Translations under genes and position numbers: made by a program
The notes under the pieces: generated by a model
What the model saw: only the letters and a program-made list of their open reading frames with translations
What the model was told of the DNA's origin: nothing
The model's database searches: none
NCBI GenBank assembly: GCA_004293295.1
Contig: RDYC01000236.1
Span: forward strand, 1 to 10,735
Origin: Bacteroidota bacterium
GTDB taxonomy: Bacteria > Bacteroidota > Bacteroidia > UKL13-3
DNA length: 10,735 bases
Direction: 5' to 3'
In this document: piece after piece, positions 1 through 5,886 of the stretch
Position numbering within the stretch: the stretch's first letter is position 1
How the letters are laid out: each line of letters begins with the position of its first letter

Positions 1-18
1 GTCTCACTTAAGTGAGAC
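1..18. repeat. Perfect 18-bp palindrome at window edge
   Basis: GTCTCACTTAAGTGAGAC equals its own reverse complement, so it could fold as a 7-bp stem (GTCTCAC/GTGAGAC) with a TTAA loop. It lies about 65 bases past the fabF stop on the minus strand, where it could be the stem of an intrinsic terminator, but any T-tract would lie outside the window. The adjoining bases 19-34 repeat the TCTCA word. Because it sits exactly at the edge, a contig-end artefact or a protein-binding site is equally possible. Confidence 0.6.
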
Positions 19-81
19 TCTCAATCTCAAATCTAAGAAGGTTCCTCCGCGCCAAAGCTCACGCCACGTTTAATAAGTCCC

Positions 82-1329
82 TCAAACTGATTTGAAGGCT
101 ATGGATGCATTGTGCCCGCCAAAGCCAAAGGTGTTGCTTAGCGCTACTTTTACCTCCCGTTTTTGCGCAACATTTAGTGTTAAGTTGAGACGCGGGTCAA
201 TCACTGGGTCAACCGTACTGTGATTAATGGTTGGAGGTATAATTCCCCTATCAATAGCCATTAAACAAGCAATAGATTCAATGGCACCGGCACCTCCAAG
301 AAGGTGTCCCGTCATTGATTTGGTTGAACTGATATTTAATTGATATGCATCTTCACCGAATACGGATTGAATGGCTTTAATTTCTTGCGGATCACCTAAC
401 GGAGTAGAGGTTCCATGTGTATTGATGTATTGCACATCACCCGGTTTTATTCCTGCTTCTTCCAAAGCGCTAATCATCACCAAACTTGCTCCCAATCCTT
501 CAGGATGTGGTGCCGTCATGTGGTATGCATCGCCACTGGCTCCAATACCAACCAGTTCGGCATATATTTTTGCACCCCTTGCTTTAGCGTGCTCAAGCTC
601 TTCAAGTATTAAAGCACCCGCTCCTTCACCCAAAACAAAACCATCTCGGTTTAAATCGTAAGGCCTAGAGGCAGTTGCAGGGTCATCATTTCTTTCAGAA
701 AGGGCCTTCATTGAGTTGAATCCACCCATTGCAGGCTCGCATACGCTAGCTTCTGACCCTCCGGTAATAGCCAAATCCGCCTTACCTACTTTAATGTATA
801 AATAAGCGTCACTAATCGCGTTGGTAGAACTTGCACAAGCAGATACCACCGCAAAATTAGGACCCCTAAAACCATATTTGATTGAAATTAAACCAGATGC
901 GATATCCGCTATCATCATCGGTATAAAGAAAGGGCTGAATCGTGGTGTTCCGTCACCTTTGGCAAAAGCAGTAACCTCTGTGTTAAAGGTACTTAAACCA
1001 CCAATACCTGACGCCCAAATAACACCTGCCCTGTTTTTATTGATTTTTTCCAAATCCAACCCACTATCGCGAATGGCCTCATCAGCCGTTACCATAGCGT
1101 ACTGCGCATACGGATCCATCCTGCGCGCCTCCTTCTTGTCGATGAAGTTTCCAACATCAAACCCTTTTACTTCGCAGGCAAACTTTGTTTTGAATTTGGA
1201 TGCATCAAAACGGGTGATAGGGGCGGCCCCACTCACTCCGTTTGATAATGCGTTCCAATAATCCTGAACATTGTTACCAATTGGAGTAAGTGCACCAATT
1301 CCTGTAACAACTACTCTTCGGGATGTCAT
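82..1329 (-). CDS. fabF: Beta-ketoacyl-ACP synthase II
   Basis: Condensing enzyme of type II fatty-acid synthesis in the cytoplasm. It joins malonyl-ACP to an acyl-ACP and releases CO2. The 415-residue length is normal for KAS II. The thiolase-fold active site is visible: nucleophile Cys165 in ACASSTNA, His305 in THGTSTPLGD, Lys337 and His342 in TKSMTGHLLGGAG, and the glycine-rich GFGGHN near the C-terminus. The N-terminus RRVVVTGIGALTPIG is the standard family start, so the ATG at 1327-1329 is secure. No Shine-Dalgarno is present, as expected in Bacteroidota. It begins 23 bases after the acpP stop on the same strand, so the two probably share one transcript and FabF acts on the carrier encoded just upstream. 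In many Bacteroidota rnc follows fabF; no convincing rnc start is visible in the 81 bases left in the window. Confidence 0.97.
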   Translation of the reverse strand: MTSRRVVVTGIGALTPIGNNVQDYWNALSNGVSGAAPITRFDASKFKTKFACEVKGFDVGNFIDKKEARRMDPYAQYAMVTADEAIRDSGLDLEKINKNRAGVIWASGIGGLSTFNTEVTAFAKGDGTPRFSPFFIPMMIADIASGLISIKYGFRGPNFAVVSACASSTNAISDAYLYIKVGKADLAITGGSEASVCEPAMGGFNSMKALSERNDDPATASRPYDLNRDGFVLGEGAGALILEELEHAKARGAKIYAELVGIGASGDAYHMTAPHPEGLGASLVMISALEEAGIKPGDVQYINTHGTSTPLGDPQEIKAIQSVFGEDAYQLNISSTKSMTGHLLGGAGAIESIACLMAIDRGIIPPTINHSTVDPVIDPRLNLTLNVAQKREVKVALSNTFGFGGHNASIAFKSV

Positions 1330-1352
1330 GAAAAAACTTTTTAATGTTAAGA

Positions 1353-1592
1353 TTAAGCTTTTGCGTTAGCTTCGATATAAGCTATTGCATCGCCAACTGT
1401 ACCTATTTTTTCGGCTTGCTCATCCGGAATTGCAATATTGAATTCTTTTTCGAACTCCATGATTAGCTCAACAGTATCCAATGAATCAGCGCCTAAATCA
1501 TTTGTAAAATTAGCCTCTGGAGTAATCTCGCTTTCCTCAACACCAAGTTTTTCCATGATGATGTGTTTTACTTTTTGTGCAACTTCTGACAT
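1353..1592 (-). CDS. acpP: Acyl carrier protein
   Basis: Small acidic carrier of growing acyl chains in type II fatty-acid synthesis. It has 79 residues, the usual size. The phosphopantetheine attachment site is Ser37 in the motif LGADSLDTVELIM, and acidic helices II and III (EFEKEFNIAIPDE) follow; this is the face recognised by FabF and by holo-ACP synthase. The ATG at 1590-1592 has an A-rich leader without a Shine-Dalgarno. A promoter match of Bacteroidota type lies just upstream (about 1621-1652, minus strand) and would give a leader of roughly 20 nt. It is the first gene of an acpP-fabF unit and is divergent from the IPExxxVDY gene. The identification is close to certain from sequence alone. 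Confidence 0.98.
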   Translation of the reverse strand: MSEVAQKVKHIIMEKLGVEESEITPEANFTNDLGADSLDTVELIMEFEKEFNIAIPDEQAEKIGTVGDAIAYIEANAKA

Positions 1593-1620
1593 TTTATTTA
1601 TTTTTTAAGATTCTATTGTG

Positions 1621-1652
1621 CAAATAAAGGGTTTTTTTTGAGTAAAAAGCAA
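1621..1652 (-). promoter_or_regulatory. Predicted acpP-fabF promoter
   Basis: Read on the minus strand, TTG (1650-1652) is followed after 21 nt by TTTATTTG (1621-1628). This fits the Bacteroidota -33 TTG and -7 TAnnTTTG pattern with one mismatch (T for A at the second base). Transcription would start near 1614 and leave a short AT-rich leader before the acpP ATG. The same -7 octamer occurs upstream of pyk, which strengthens the call. It is a pattern match only. Confidence 0.5.
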
Positions 1653-1669
1653 CTCCGAGTATTTTTTTG
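1637..1669 (+). promoter_or_regulatory. Possible promoter of the IPExxxVDY-pyk side
   Basis: TTTG (1637-1640), a 21-nt spacer and TTTTTTTG (1662-1669) match a relaxed Bacteroidota promoter. Both elements lie in T-runs, so a chance match is likely enough to keep confidence low. If real, transcription starts near 1676, which excludes a translation start at 1667 and fits a start at 1718 or later. It overlaps the acpP promoter on the opposite strand. Confidence 0.25.
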
Positions 1670-1717
1670 GGTATTCTCCAATTTTTATTAACCACTAGCT
1701 ACTTAACCAATTGTTTT

Positions 1718-2164
1718 TTGTTATTTCGCATAAACTTAATTACAGTTATCAAAAAATTTGAACTTGAGGTTGAATACGAATACGATTTTCTGTTGTACGG
1801 AATCGTATCTATTGAAAAATCTCACCGTTTGGTTTGGCATATCAATAACGTTTATCCCTTTCAATTTGCACGGATAGACGATTATGAACTGGAGATTAAC
1901 CAAAAAAGCCTCTCTTTTGCTCGGTATTTGTTTACTTATGATGAAAACCACATTACATATTGCCTACTTGCCAATAAGGATGAAAACAATTACTTAATAC
2001 CGGAGCTTAAAAACTTTGATTACCTTGTGGTTGTTAAAGGAGCATTGGATTTTTTTGATGAGGAGGAATTTAAACATACACTTAATGAGTTAACGGTAAT
2101 TCAATTGGCGTACGTTTTAGAGGCAGATAAACTTAAATCGAAAGTGAATTTACTTTATTTATAA
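1718..2164 (+). CDS. IPExxxVDY-family protein, function unknown
   Basis: Small protein typical of Bacteroidota, where this family commonly sits just before pyruvate kinase. The signature appears near residues 94-102 as IPELKNFDY, with Phe in place of the usual Val. The N-terminal part (KKFELEVEYEYDFLLYGI) also fits the family. No signal peptide or membrane segment is clear; a small cytoplasmic protein is likely. The start is uncertain. There is no ATG upstream of the conserved region. In-frame choices are TTG at 1667 (165 aa, with a non-conserved hydrophobic extension), TTG at 1718 (148 aa, chosen here) or a rare ATT at 1739 just before TVIKKFELE. The family's usual size of about 150 aa favours the shorter forms. 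It is 85 bases upstream of pyk on the same strand. No biochemical role is known to me, and I assign none. Confidence 0.8.
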   Translation: MLFRINLITVIKKFELEVEYEYDFLLYGIVSIEKSHRLVWHINNVYPFQFARIDDYELEINQKSLSFARYLFTYDENHITYCLLANKDENNYLIPELKNFDYLVVVKGALDFFDEEEFKHTLNELTVIQLAYVLEADKLKSKVNLLYL

Positions 2165-2185
2165 TAAATGTACATTTTACACTTA

Positions 2186-2216
2186 TTGTTTACCTTAACA
2201 GAAATCACTTTATTTG
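2186..2216 (+). promoter_or_regulatory. Predicted pyk promoter
   Basis: TTG (2186-2188), a 20-nt spacer and TTTATTTG (2209-2216) repeat the arrangement found before acpP, with the identical -7 octamer. The predicted start near 2223 leaves a leader of about 27 nt. Pyruvate kinase could therefore be transcribed independently of the IPExxxVDY gene. Pattern match only. Confidence 0.5.
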
Positions 2217-2249
2217 AACGTAATTTTATACTTATAGTTAAACACCCTG

Positions 2250-3683
2250 ATGAAGACATTAAATTTTAACAGAACAAAAATTGTTGCCACTATTGGTCCG
2301 GCAACTTCAAGTTATGAAATGCTAAAAGCCATTGTGGAGGAGGGTGTAGATGTTTGCCGTTTGAATTTTTCACATGGAAGCTATGAAGACCACAAAAAAG
2401 TAATTGATAATATCAGGCAGGTGAATGCCGACCTTCAAACCCATGTAAGCTTATTGCTTGACCTGCAGGGGCCAAAACTTCGTGTTGGCGAAATGCAAGA
2501 CAACAAAATAAACTTGGTAACCGGAAGTACCATAACTGTTGTAACCAAACCGGTGATAGGCACATCAGAGAAGATATCCGTGAAATTTGACACGCTAGCG
2601 GCTGATGTTAAACCTGGAGAACTTATTTTATTAGATGATGGTAAAATTGAAATTGAGGTACTAAGCACCAACCTTATTGATGAAATTACGTGCAAGGTAA
2701 ATTTTGGGGGCGTGCTTTCCTCTAAAAAGGGGTTTAACCTGCCGCACACCAAACTTTCTATTCCGGCCATGACCGAAAAAGACAGGCAAGACTTGGTGTT
2801 TGGGTTGGAACAGAAGGTAGATTGGATTGGATTGAGTTTTGTTCGTAAGGCTGAAGACATTATAGAATTAAAGAACATTATTGAAGCGCATGAATGGAAG
2901 CCTCGTGTAATTGCCAAAATTGAGAAACCAGAAGCGCTGGATAATTTAGATGAAATTATTACCGTTACTGATGGGGTGATGGTTGCAAGGGGCGACTTAG
3001 GGGTAGAACTCCCGATGCAGCAGGTTCCGGTTATACAAAAACGTATTGTGAAAAAATGTATTGAAGCCGGCAAACCTGTTATTATTGCCACACAAATGAT
3101 GGAGAGCATGATTACCAACTCATCCCCAACTAGGGCCGAAGTTAATGATGTTGCCAATGCAGTGATGGATGGTGCCGATGCTGTAATGTTAAGTGCTGAA
3201 ACATCCGTGGGTGCTTATCCGGTTTTAGCTATTCGGCACATGCAACGTACCATTGCCGAAGCTGAAAAAACAAATGCTCCCTTTTTTAAAGGTAAGCGAC
3301 CTACAGAAGACTCTGTTACTTTTTTAAGTGATGAGATTTGTTTTACCGCAGTGAGGATATCAGACCACTTAAAAGCCTCTGCTATTGTAAGTATGACGTT
3401 TAGTGGTTATACCGCCTATAAAATTTCTTCTTTTAGGCCAAAGGCATTGATTTATATATTTACCGGAAACCCACGCTTATTAAACACGCTGAGTTTGGTT
3501 TGGGGAGTGCGTGCGTTCTATTACAAAAGTTTTGAAAGTACCGATCAATCCATTCAAGATGTTAATGACTTTTTGAAAGAAAAAGGGCTGATTAACAGTG
3601 GGGATTTGGTGATTAATACGGCAAGTATGCCTATTAAAGACCGCCCTAGAACCAATGCAGTAAAAATCAGTGAAATTGAATAA
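2250..3683 (+). CDS. pyk: Pyruvate kinase
   Basis: Last step of glycolysis: phosphoenolpyruvate plus ADP gives pyruvate plus ATP, in the cytoplasm. The 477 residues match the usual bacterial length. Visible elements are the N-terminal TKIVATIGPAT strand, substrate-binding RLNFSHGSYEDH (37-48), an inserted B domain from about residue 79 to 175, catalytic Lys223 with metal ligand Glu225 in IAKIEKPEA, VARGDLGVE (245-253), and TQMMESM through DGADAVMLSAETSVGAYP (281-324). The C-terminal domain lies at about 345-477. Where mammalian enzymes have DTKGPEIRT, this one has DLQGPKLRV (71-79). That is the Leu-Gln-Lys-Val set associated with K+-independent pyruvate kinases, so I infer activity without potassium. 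The ATG at 2250 directly precedes the conserved core and has its own predicted promoter. The gene ends at a strong hairpin facing convergent purE. Confidence 0.97.
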   Translation: MKTLNFNRTKIVATIGPATSSYEMLKAIVEEGVDVCRLNFSHGSYEDHKKVIDNIRQVNADLQTHVSLLLDLQGPKLRVGEMQDNKINLVTGSTITVVTKPVIGTSEKISVKFDTLAADVKPGELILLDDGKIEIEVLSTNLIDEITCKVNFGGVLSSKKGFNLPHTKLSIPAMTEKDRQDLVFGLEQKVDWIGLSFVRKAEDIIELKNIIEAHEWKPRVIAKIEKPEALDNLDEIITVTDGVMVARGDLGVELPMQQVPVIQKRIVKKCIEAGKPVIIATQMMESMITNSSPTRAEVNDVANAVMDGADAVMLSAETSVGAYPVLAIRHMQRTIAEAEKTNAPFFKGKRPTEDSVTFLSDEICFTAVRISDHLKASAIVSMTFSGYTAYKISSFRPKALIYIFTGNPRLLNTLSLVWGVRAFYYKSFESTDQSIQDVNDFLKEKGLINSGDLVINTASMPIKDRPRTNAVKISEIE

Positions 3684-3743
3684 TTAGAATCGTTAAGCCC
3701 AAATGGGGCCCTATTCAAAAGTGTTATTATACTCCGTTAAAGC

Positions 3744-3778
3744 ATACAGGCCGCGTGTAAGATACACGCGGCCTGTAT
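3744..3778. terminator. Bidirectional terminator hairpin between pyk and purE
   Basis: A perfect inverted repeat: bases 3744-3759 pair fully with 3763-3778, giving a 16-bp stem around the loop AGA, with a GC-rich core GGCCGCGTGT. It lies 60 bases after the pyk stop and 10 bases before the purE stop, the usual place for a shared terminator between convergent genes. On the plus strand the following bases are T-rich (TTATATCTGTTTT) but not a clean T-run. On the minus strand the T-tract is weaker. Confidence 0.8.
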
Positions 3779-3788
3779 TATATCTGTT

Positions 3789-4295
3789 TTAAAACCCTAT
3801 TTTTTTCCTGCCTTGCTCCACCACTGCAGCCTTTTTCAACACCTCTTCTTTCATGTTGTTTTTATACGCTTGCAATTGTTCTGCCAGCCGATTGTTGGTA
3901 GTGGCTAAAATTTGCACCGCCAATATACCGGCATTTTTTGCTCCGTTTATGGCCACAGTTGCCACAGGAACCCCACCGGGCATTTGCACAATAGATAACA
4001 ATGAATCCATGCCATCCAATGCTTTTAGCTTTACCGGAACACCAATAACCGGCAATGTAGTAACGGATGCAACCATACCCGGCAAATGGGCAGCCCCGCC
4101 CGCTCCGGCTATAATTACATGCAAGCCTCGCTCACGAGCAGTTTTTGCATATTCCATTAACCTATCGGGGGTTCGGTGTGCGGATACTACGGTTATTTCA
4201 TATGATACCTTGAACTCTTCTAAGATTTTAGCGGCTTCCTGCATTACCTCCAGGTCACTATCGCTGCCCATAATTATTCCAATGTGTTTATCCAT
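3789..4295 (-). CDS. purE: N5-carboxyaminoimidazole ribonucleotide mutase (class I PurE)
   Basis: Purine synthesis enzyme that moves the carboxyl group of N5-CAIR to give CAIR. It has 168 residues, full length for class I PurE. Visible motifs are IGIIMGSDSDLEVM (5-18, phosphate and nucleotide binding), SAHRTPDRL (38-46) with catalytic His40, AGAGGAAHLPGMVA (63-76) with His70, and LPVIGVPVK (81-89). These residues fit the class I mutase rather than the class II carboxylase found in animals. Class I PurE normally works with the ATP-dependent carboxylase PurK, which is not in this window. The ATG at 4293-4295 is only 10 bases after the stop of the CstB-like gene, so the two are probably cotranscribed, though no functional link is obvious. 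It terminates at the hairpin shared with pyk. Confidence 0.97.
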   Translation of the reverse strand: MDKHIGIIMGSDSDLEVMQEAAKILEEFKVSYEITVVSAHRTPDRLMEYAKTARERGLHVIIAGAGGAAHLPGMVASVTTLPVIGVPVKLKALDGMDSLLSIVQMPGGVPVATVAINGAKNAGILAVQILATTNNRLAEQLQAYKNNMKEEVLKKAAVVEQGRKKIGF

Positions 4296-4305
4296 GAGGC
4301 TTTAA

Positions 4306-5700
4306 TTAATTTGCCTTTGCAATATTAGACGCAAATGTGATTTTTTTACGCTCTTTAATTTTTGCAAAACCACCCAATACGTTTTTTACCTTTTTAATTC
4401 CTTTTGACTTTAAAAAACTTGTTGCCACCATGCTGCGATAACCTCCTGCACAATGAATAAGGTACTCCTTTTCAGCATCCAAGTTTTTATAATTGGTGGC
4501 AATTGCATCTAACGGAAAATGTATAGCCCGATCCACATGCAACTCATTAAATTCTCCAGGTTTACGAACATCTAAAACCGCCACAGGGCTATGTGCAACA
4601 TCTAGTTCAAACTCCTCATCATCAATGGATATTACCATGTCATAACGTTTGTCGGCATCAATCCATGCCTCAAAGCCTCCTTGCAAAAACCCTTTAATGT
4701 TATCAAAGCCAACCCTTGTTAACCGCTCAATGCTCTCTGTTTCTTTTCCGGGTTCGGCAACAATAACTACAGGCTGTGTAATGTCTAAAATTGTTGCAGC
4801 CCAAATGGCATATTGTCCATTTAGCCCAAAGTTTAAGGCTCCGGTAATAAAACCAAGTTCAAACACATCAGGTATCCTGGTATCAATAATGGTTGCTCCT
4901 GCTTTTATTTCTGATTCAAAATCTGTTATTGACAAGGCTCTTAATCCTTTGGACTTGATCTCATCAAAGCTGGCATAACCTTGTTTGTTTAATTTTGCAT
5001 CCTTAAAAAAATAGGCTGGTGCCGGTGCAATGCCATCTGTAACAATCGCTATAAAATGCTCTTTGGTCATGGGTTGCAGTGCATAGTTTTTTGCCTTTTG
5101 CTCACCAATGGTGCTAAACGTTTCCTTTCCAATATTTTTACCGCAGGCACTGCCAGCGCCATGTGCCGGGTAAACCAATAAATCATCTTCCAAGGTCATC
5201 AACTCATTTCTTAATGAGTCGTACATCTGACTTGCTAACTCTTCTTTTGTAACAACTCCATCCAGCAAATCAGGTCTTCCTACATCCCCAACAAATAATG
5301 TATCACCAGTAAAAACAGCATTGTTTTTTCCAGACTCATCAATTAATAAAAAGCAACTACTTTCGGGGGTATGTCCGGGAGTGTGCAGTACCTTAATATT
5401 AATTGCCCCAAGTGACAACACCTCGTGATGACTAGCCACATGAACCGGATAGTCTGTTTTGGTGGTTGGTCCGTAAACAATAGTTGCCCCTGTTTTTTGA
5501 GCAAGATCTATATGCCCGCTCACAAAATCAGCATGAAAATGTGTCTCAAAAATATACTTGATCCGGGCACCTCTACTGTTTGCTTTATTGATGTATGGCT
5601 CATAATCACGTAAGGGATCTATAATAGCGGCCTCGCCATCACTCTCAATATAGTAAGCGGCTTGCGCTAAACAATTTGTGTATAATTGCTCAATGTACAT
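4306..5700 (-). CDS. Persulfide dioxygenase-rhodanese fusion (CstB-like MBL-fold protein)
   Basis: Likely cytoplasmic enzyme that oxidises low-molecular-weight persulfides and transfers sulfane sulfur, in sulfide detoxification. The 464 residues form three parts. An MBL-fold dioxygenase (about 1-250) carries THFHADFVSGH (53-63), TPGH (107-110), FTGDTLFVGDVGRPDL (130-145) and YPAH (177-180). By comparison with ETHE1, the mononuclear iron ligands would be His54, His110 and Asp133. A first rhodanese-like domain (about 255-350) has VVIVAEPGKE where the catalytic Cys loop should be, so it is probably inactive. A second rhodanese domain (about 360-455) has an intact loop HCAGGYRS with Cys417. This order matches Staphylococcus aureus CstB, with an inactive middle domain and an active C-terminal one. 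The ATG at 5698-5700 starts the family's usual N-terminus. It precedes purE by 10 bases. Plain glyoxalase II is excluded by the rhodanese domains. Confidence 0.88.
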   Translation of the reverse strand: MYIEQLYTNCLAQAAYYIESDGEAAIIDPLRDYEPYINKANSRGARIKYIFETHFHADFVSGHIDLAQKTGATIVYGPTTKTDYPVHVASHHEVLSLGAINIKVLHTPGHTPESSCFLLIDESGKNNAVFTGDTLFVGDVGRPDLLDGVVTKEELASQMYDSLRNELMTLEDDLLVYPAHGAGSACGKNIGKETFSTIGEQKAKNYALQPMTKEHFIAIVTDGIAPAPAYFFKDAKLNKQGYASFDEIKSKGLRALSITDFESEIKAGATIIDTRIPDVFELGFITGALNFGLNGQYAIWAATILDITQPVVIVAEPGKETESIERLTRVGFDNIKGFLQGGFEAWIDADKRYDMVISIDDEEFELDVAHSPVAVLDVRKPGEFNELHVDRAIHFPLDAIATNYKNLDAEKEYLIHCAGGYRSMVATSFLKSKGIKKVKNVLGGFAKIKERKKITFASNIAKAN

Positions 5701-5703
5701 GTT

Positions 5704-5729
5704 AACTTGCTTTAATTACAAGCAAAGTT
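5704..5729. repeat. Imperfect inverted repeat in the leader of the CstB-like gene
   Basis: AACTTGCTT (5704-5712) can pair with AAGCAAAGTT (5720-5729) as nine base pairs with one bulged A, around the loop TAATTAC. It lies 4 bases before the CstB-like start codon and overlaps CAAAGTTT (5723-5730). Read on the minus strand, that is AAACTTTG, a one-mismatch -7 box. It could be an operator or a leader hairpin. The low complexity of the region keeps confidence modest. Confidence 0.35.
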
Positions 5730-5828
5730 TAGGAATATTATGCATTTAAAAAATTTGATTTTAGTTATGTTCATCATTGGCTTGTAAAAACCCTGCTCAT
5801 AACCAGTTAAATCAGGTAATACAAAAGA

Positions 5829-5836
5829 TAAGTTTG
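5829..5836 (+). promoter_or_regulatory. Predicted -7 element of the pyrH-frr promoter
   Basis: TAAGTTTG is an exact match to the Bacteroidota -7 consensus TAnnTTTG. The expected -33 position holds only GTTA (5806-5809), so the upstream element is weak. Transcription would start near 5843, giving a leader of about 44 nt before the chosen pyrH ATG. Confidence 0.45.
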
Positions 5837-5886
5837 CCTTATAGGAGTAAATATTGCAAATTGCAGGCAATTACAACCAAAGTAAT

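Noticed and set aside
1..81. Start of rnc (ribonuclease III) after fabF
   Set aside because: All three minus-strand frames contain stops in this stretch; only a GTG within the last seven bases could open a frame, too little to support a gene.
821..1261. 146-codon plus-strand frame inside fabF
   Set aside because: Antisense to the confident fabF gene, with no family resemblance or start context.
2435..3157. 240-codon open frame on the minus strand inside pyk
   Set aside because: It lies fully within pyruvate kinase, has a low-complexity Ser/Ile/Leu-rich composition and no recognisable motif; an antisense shadow of a real gene.
3787..3796. Palindrome GTTTTAAAAC overlapping the purE stop
   Set aside because: Ten bases of A/T-rich self-complementarity with no loop; expected by chance in such sequence.
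5854..5886. N-terminal extension of pyrH from TTG
   Set aside because: The extra 11 residues are not part of the usual UMP kinase N-terminus, while the ATG at 5887 gives the standard family start.
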